Assembly: GCF_000003605.2 (NCBI RefSeq) | Contig: NW_003120718.1 | Span: forward strand, 1-24,924 | Source: Saccoglossus kowalevskii | Lineage: Eukaryota; Hemichordata; Enteropneusta; Harrimaniidae | Direction: 5' to 3' | Length of the DNA stretch: 24,924 nt | Part shown: one piece after another, positions 24,578 to 24,924 of the stretch | How the letters are laid out: every line of letters starts with the position of its first letter | Numbering within the stretch: position 1 is the stretch's first letter | Program-made: the position numbers and the translations under genes | Notes under the pieces: generated by a model | The model's database searches: none | The model's input: only the letters and a program-made list of their open reading frames with translations | What the model was told of the DNA's origin: nothing

Positions 24578-24924
24578 AGTCTTTGCCATTGATACTTAGA
24601 GTAAACATGTGTTTTATTTTGACCTCAGACTAGTCTTGGCCATTTATACTTAGAGTAAACATGTGTTTTATTTTGACCACAGACTAGTCTTGGCCATTGA
24701 TACTTAGAGTAAACATGTGTTTTATTTTGACCACAGACTAGTCTTGGCCATTTATACTTATAGTAAACATGTGTTTTATTTTGACCACAGACTAGTCTTG
24801 GCCATTGATACTTAGAGTAAACATGTGTTTTATTTTGACCACAGACTAGTCTTGGCCATTTATACTTATAGTAAACATGTGTTTTATTTTGACCACAGAC
24901 TAGTCTTGGCCATTGATACTTAGA
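24578..24924. repeat. acttatag block (copy 3 of 3) running to the window edge
   Basis: The order is tG ending cctca, gT, gG, gT with acttatagt, gG, then gT with acttatagt again (24848) and a 23-base partial gG unit (24902). The last units begin a two-unit alternation of acttatagt/gT with gG that is cut off by the end of the window. Confidence 0.7.

Larger units (their letters stand above)
1..24924. repeat. 54-bp tandem satellite array, 461 units plus 23 bases, open at both ends
   Basis: Head-to-tail 54-bp units fill the window with no interruption or orientation change. Landmarks in phase are agtcttggcc (1-10), agagtaaaca (21-30), tgtgttttat (31-40) and gaccacagact (44-54). Consensus composition is 15 A, 21 T, 9 G and 9 C. 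Phase is kept except for single-base insertions near 4527, 5571, 8719, 12351, 14457, 16055, 18051, 18643, 18697 and 18787, and deletions near 4549, 13624 and 19911; the net +7 accounts exactly for the window length. Recurring substitutions are at positions 1, 5/7, 14, 36, 41, 46 and 48, while 15-35 is nearly constant. The structure fits a eukaryotic satellite or a very large minisatellite. I do not recognise the family and cannot assign a species or chromosomal position. Both window edges are inside the array. Confidence 0.98.

Noticed and set aside
1-24924. CRISPR array
   Set aside because: The conserved block (15-35) and the variable block could be mistaken for repeat and spacer, but the variable parts come from a handful of recurring single-base variants. 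There are no unique spacers, leader or cas genes, and the array is far longer than typical.
1-24924. CENP-B box or alpha-satellite relationship
   Set aside because: The CENP-B box needs CpGs, which this array lacks, and the period is 54, not 171. A centromeric role can be neither supported nor excluded from sequence alone.
1-24924. Transposon or retroelement origin
   Set aside because: I see no terminal inverted repeats, target-site duplications, poly(A) tail, polymerase or transposase remnant inside the array. The element that may have seeded it is not in the window.

Overview
The whole window is one uninterrupted tandem array of a 54-bp satellite-type repeat. Tracking the repeat phase from base 1 to the end gives 461 complete units plus a 23-base partial unit. 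The length bookkeeping closes exactly: 461 x 54 + 23 = 24,917, and thirteen single-base indels (ten insertions, three deletions) add a net 7 bases to reach 24,924. Both ends lie inside the array, so the true array is longer. There is no unique-sequence island, RNA gene, transposon or convincing protein-coding gene.

The setting is most likely a eukaryotic nuclear genome: a long head-to-tail AT-rich array (consensus about 33% GC), with local higher-order patterns of the kind made by unequal exchange or conversion. The sequence does not identify a species, nor say whether the array is centromeric, pericentromeric, subtelomeric or an expanded intronic minisatellite. The unit is almost CpG-free (four CpGs found), so no CENP-B box can be present.

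Units (phase 1 = the a of agtctt) differ mainly at a few recurring sites: position 1 (A/G), position 5 or 7 (cttgg, ctttg or cattg), position 14 (T/G, atttat or attgat), 36 (T/C), 41 (T/G), 46 (C/A) and 48 (A/T). In the entries below a unit is coded by its 5-8 state (g = ttgg, t = tttg, a = attg) and its position-14 base (T, G or A), so gT is cttggccatttat and aG is cattgccattgat. Reading the array as a string of these variants shows a patchwork: local higher-order repeats of 4, 5, 6 and 7 units (4645-5400, 5888-6643, 10371-10802, 17339-17824, 23660-24091), a run with no t or a units (5834-7561), and variant blocks that recur thousands of bases apart (1405/10587, 2377/19287, 7076/16421, 7778/15178, 11721/21824/24578, 13288/15394, 14043/23660). 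Three of these pairs are 170-178 units apart, a weak hint of a larger duplication of about 9.2-9.6 kb.

Because 54 is divisible by three, one minus-strand frame stays open for long runs and reads as an 18-residue periodic peptide. It has no start codon of its own, the apparent starts come from single-base indels, and most common unit variants change a residue or create a stop. I treat it as a by-product of the repeat, not a gene.
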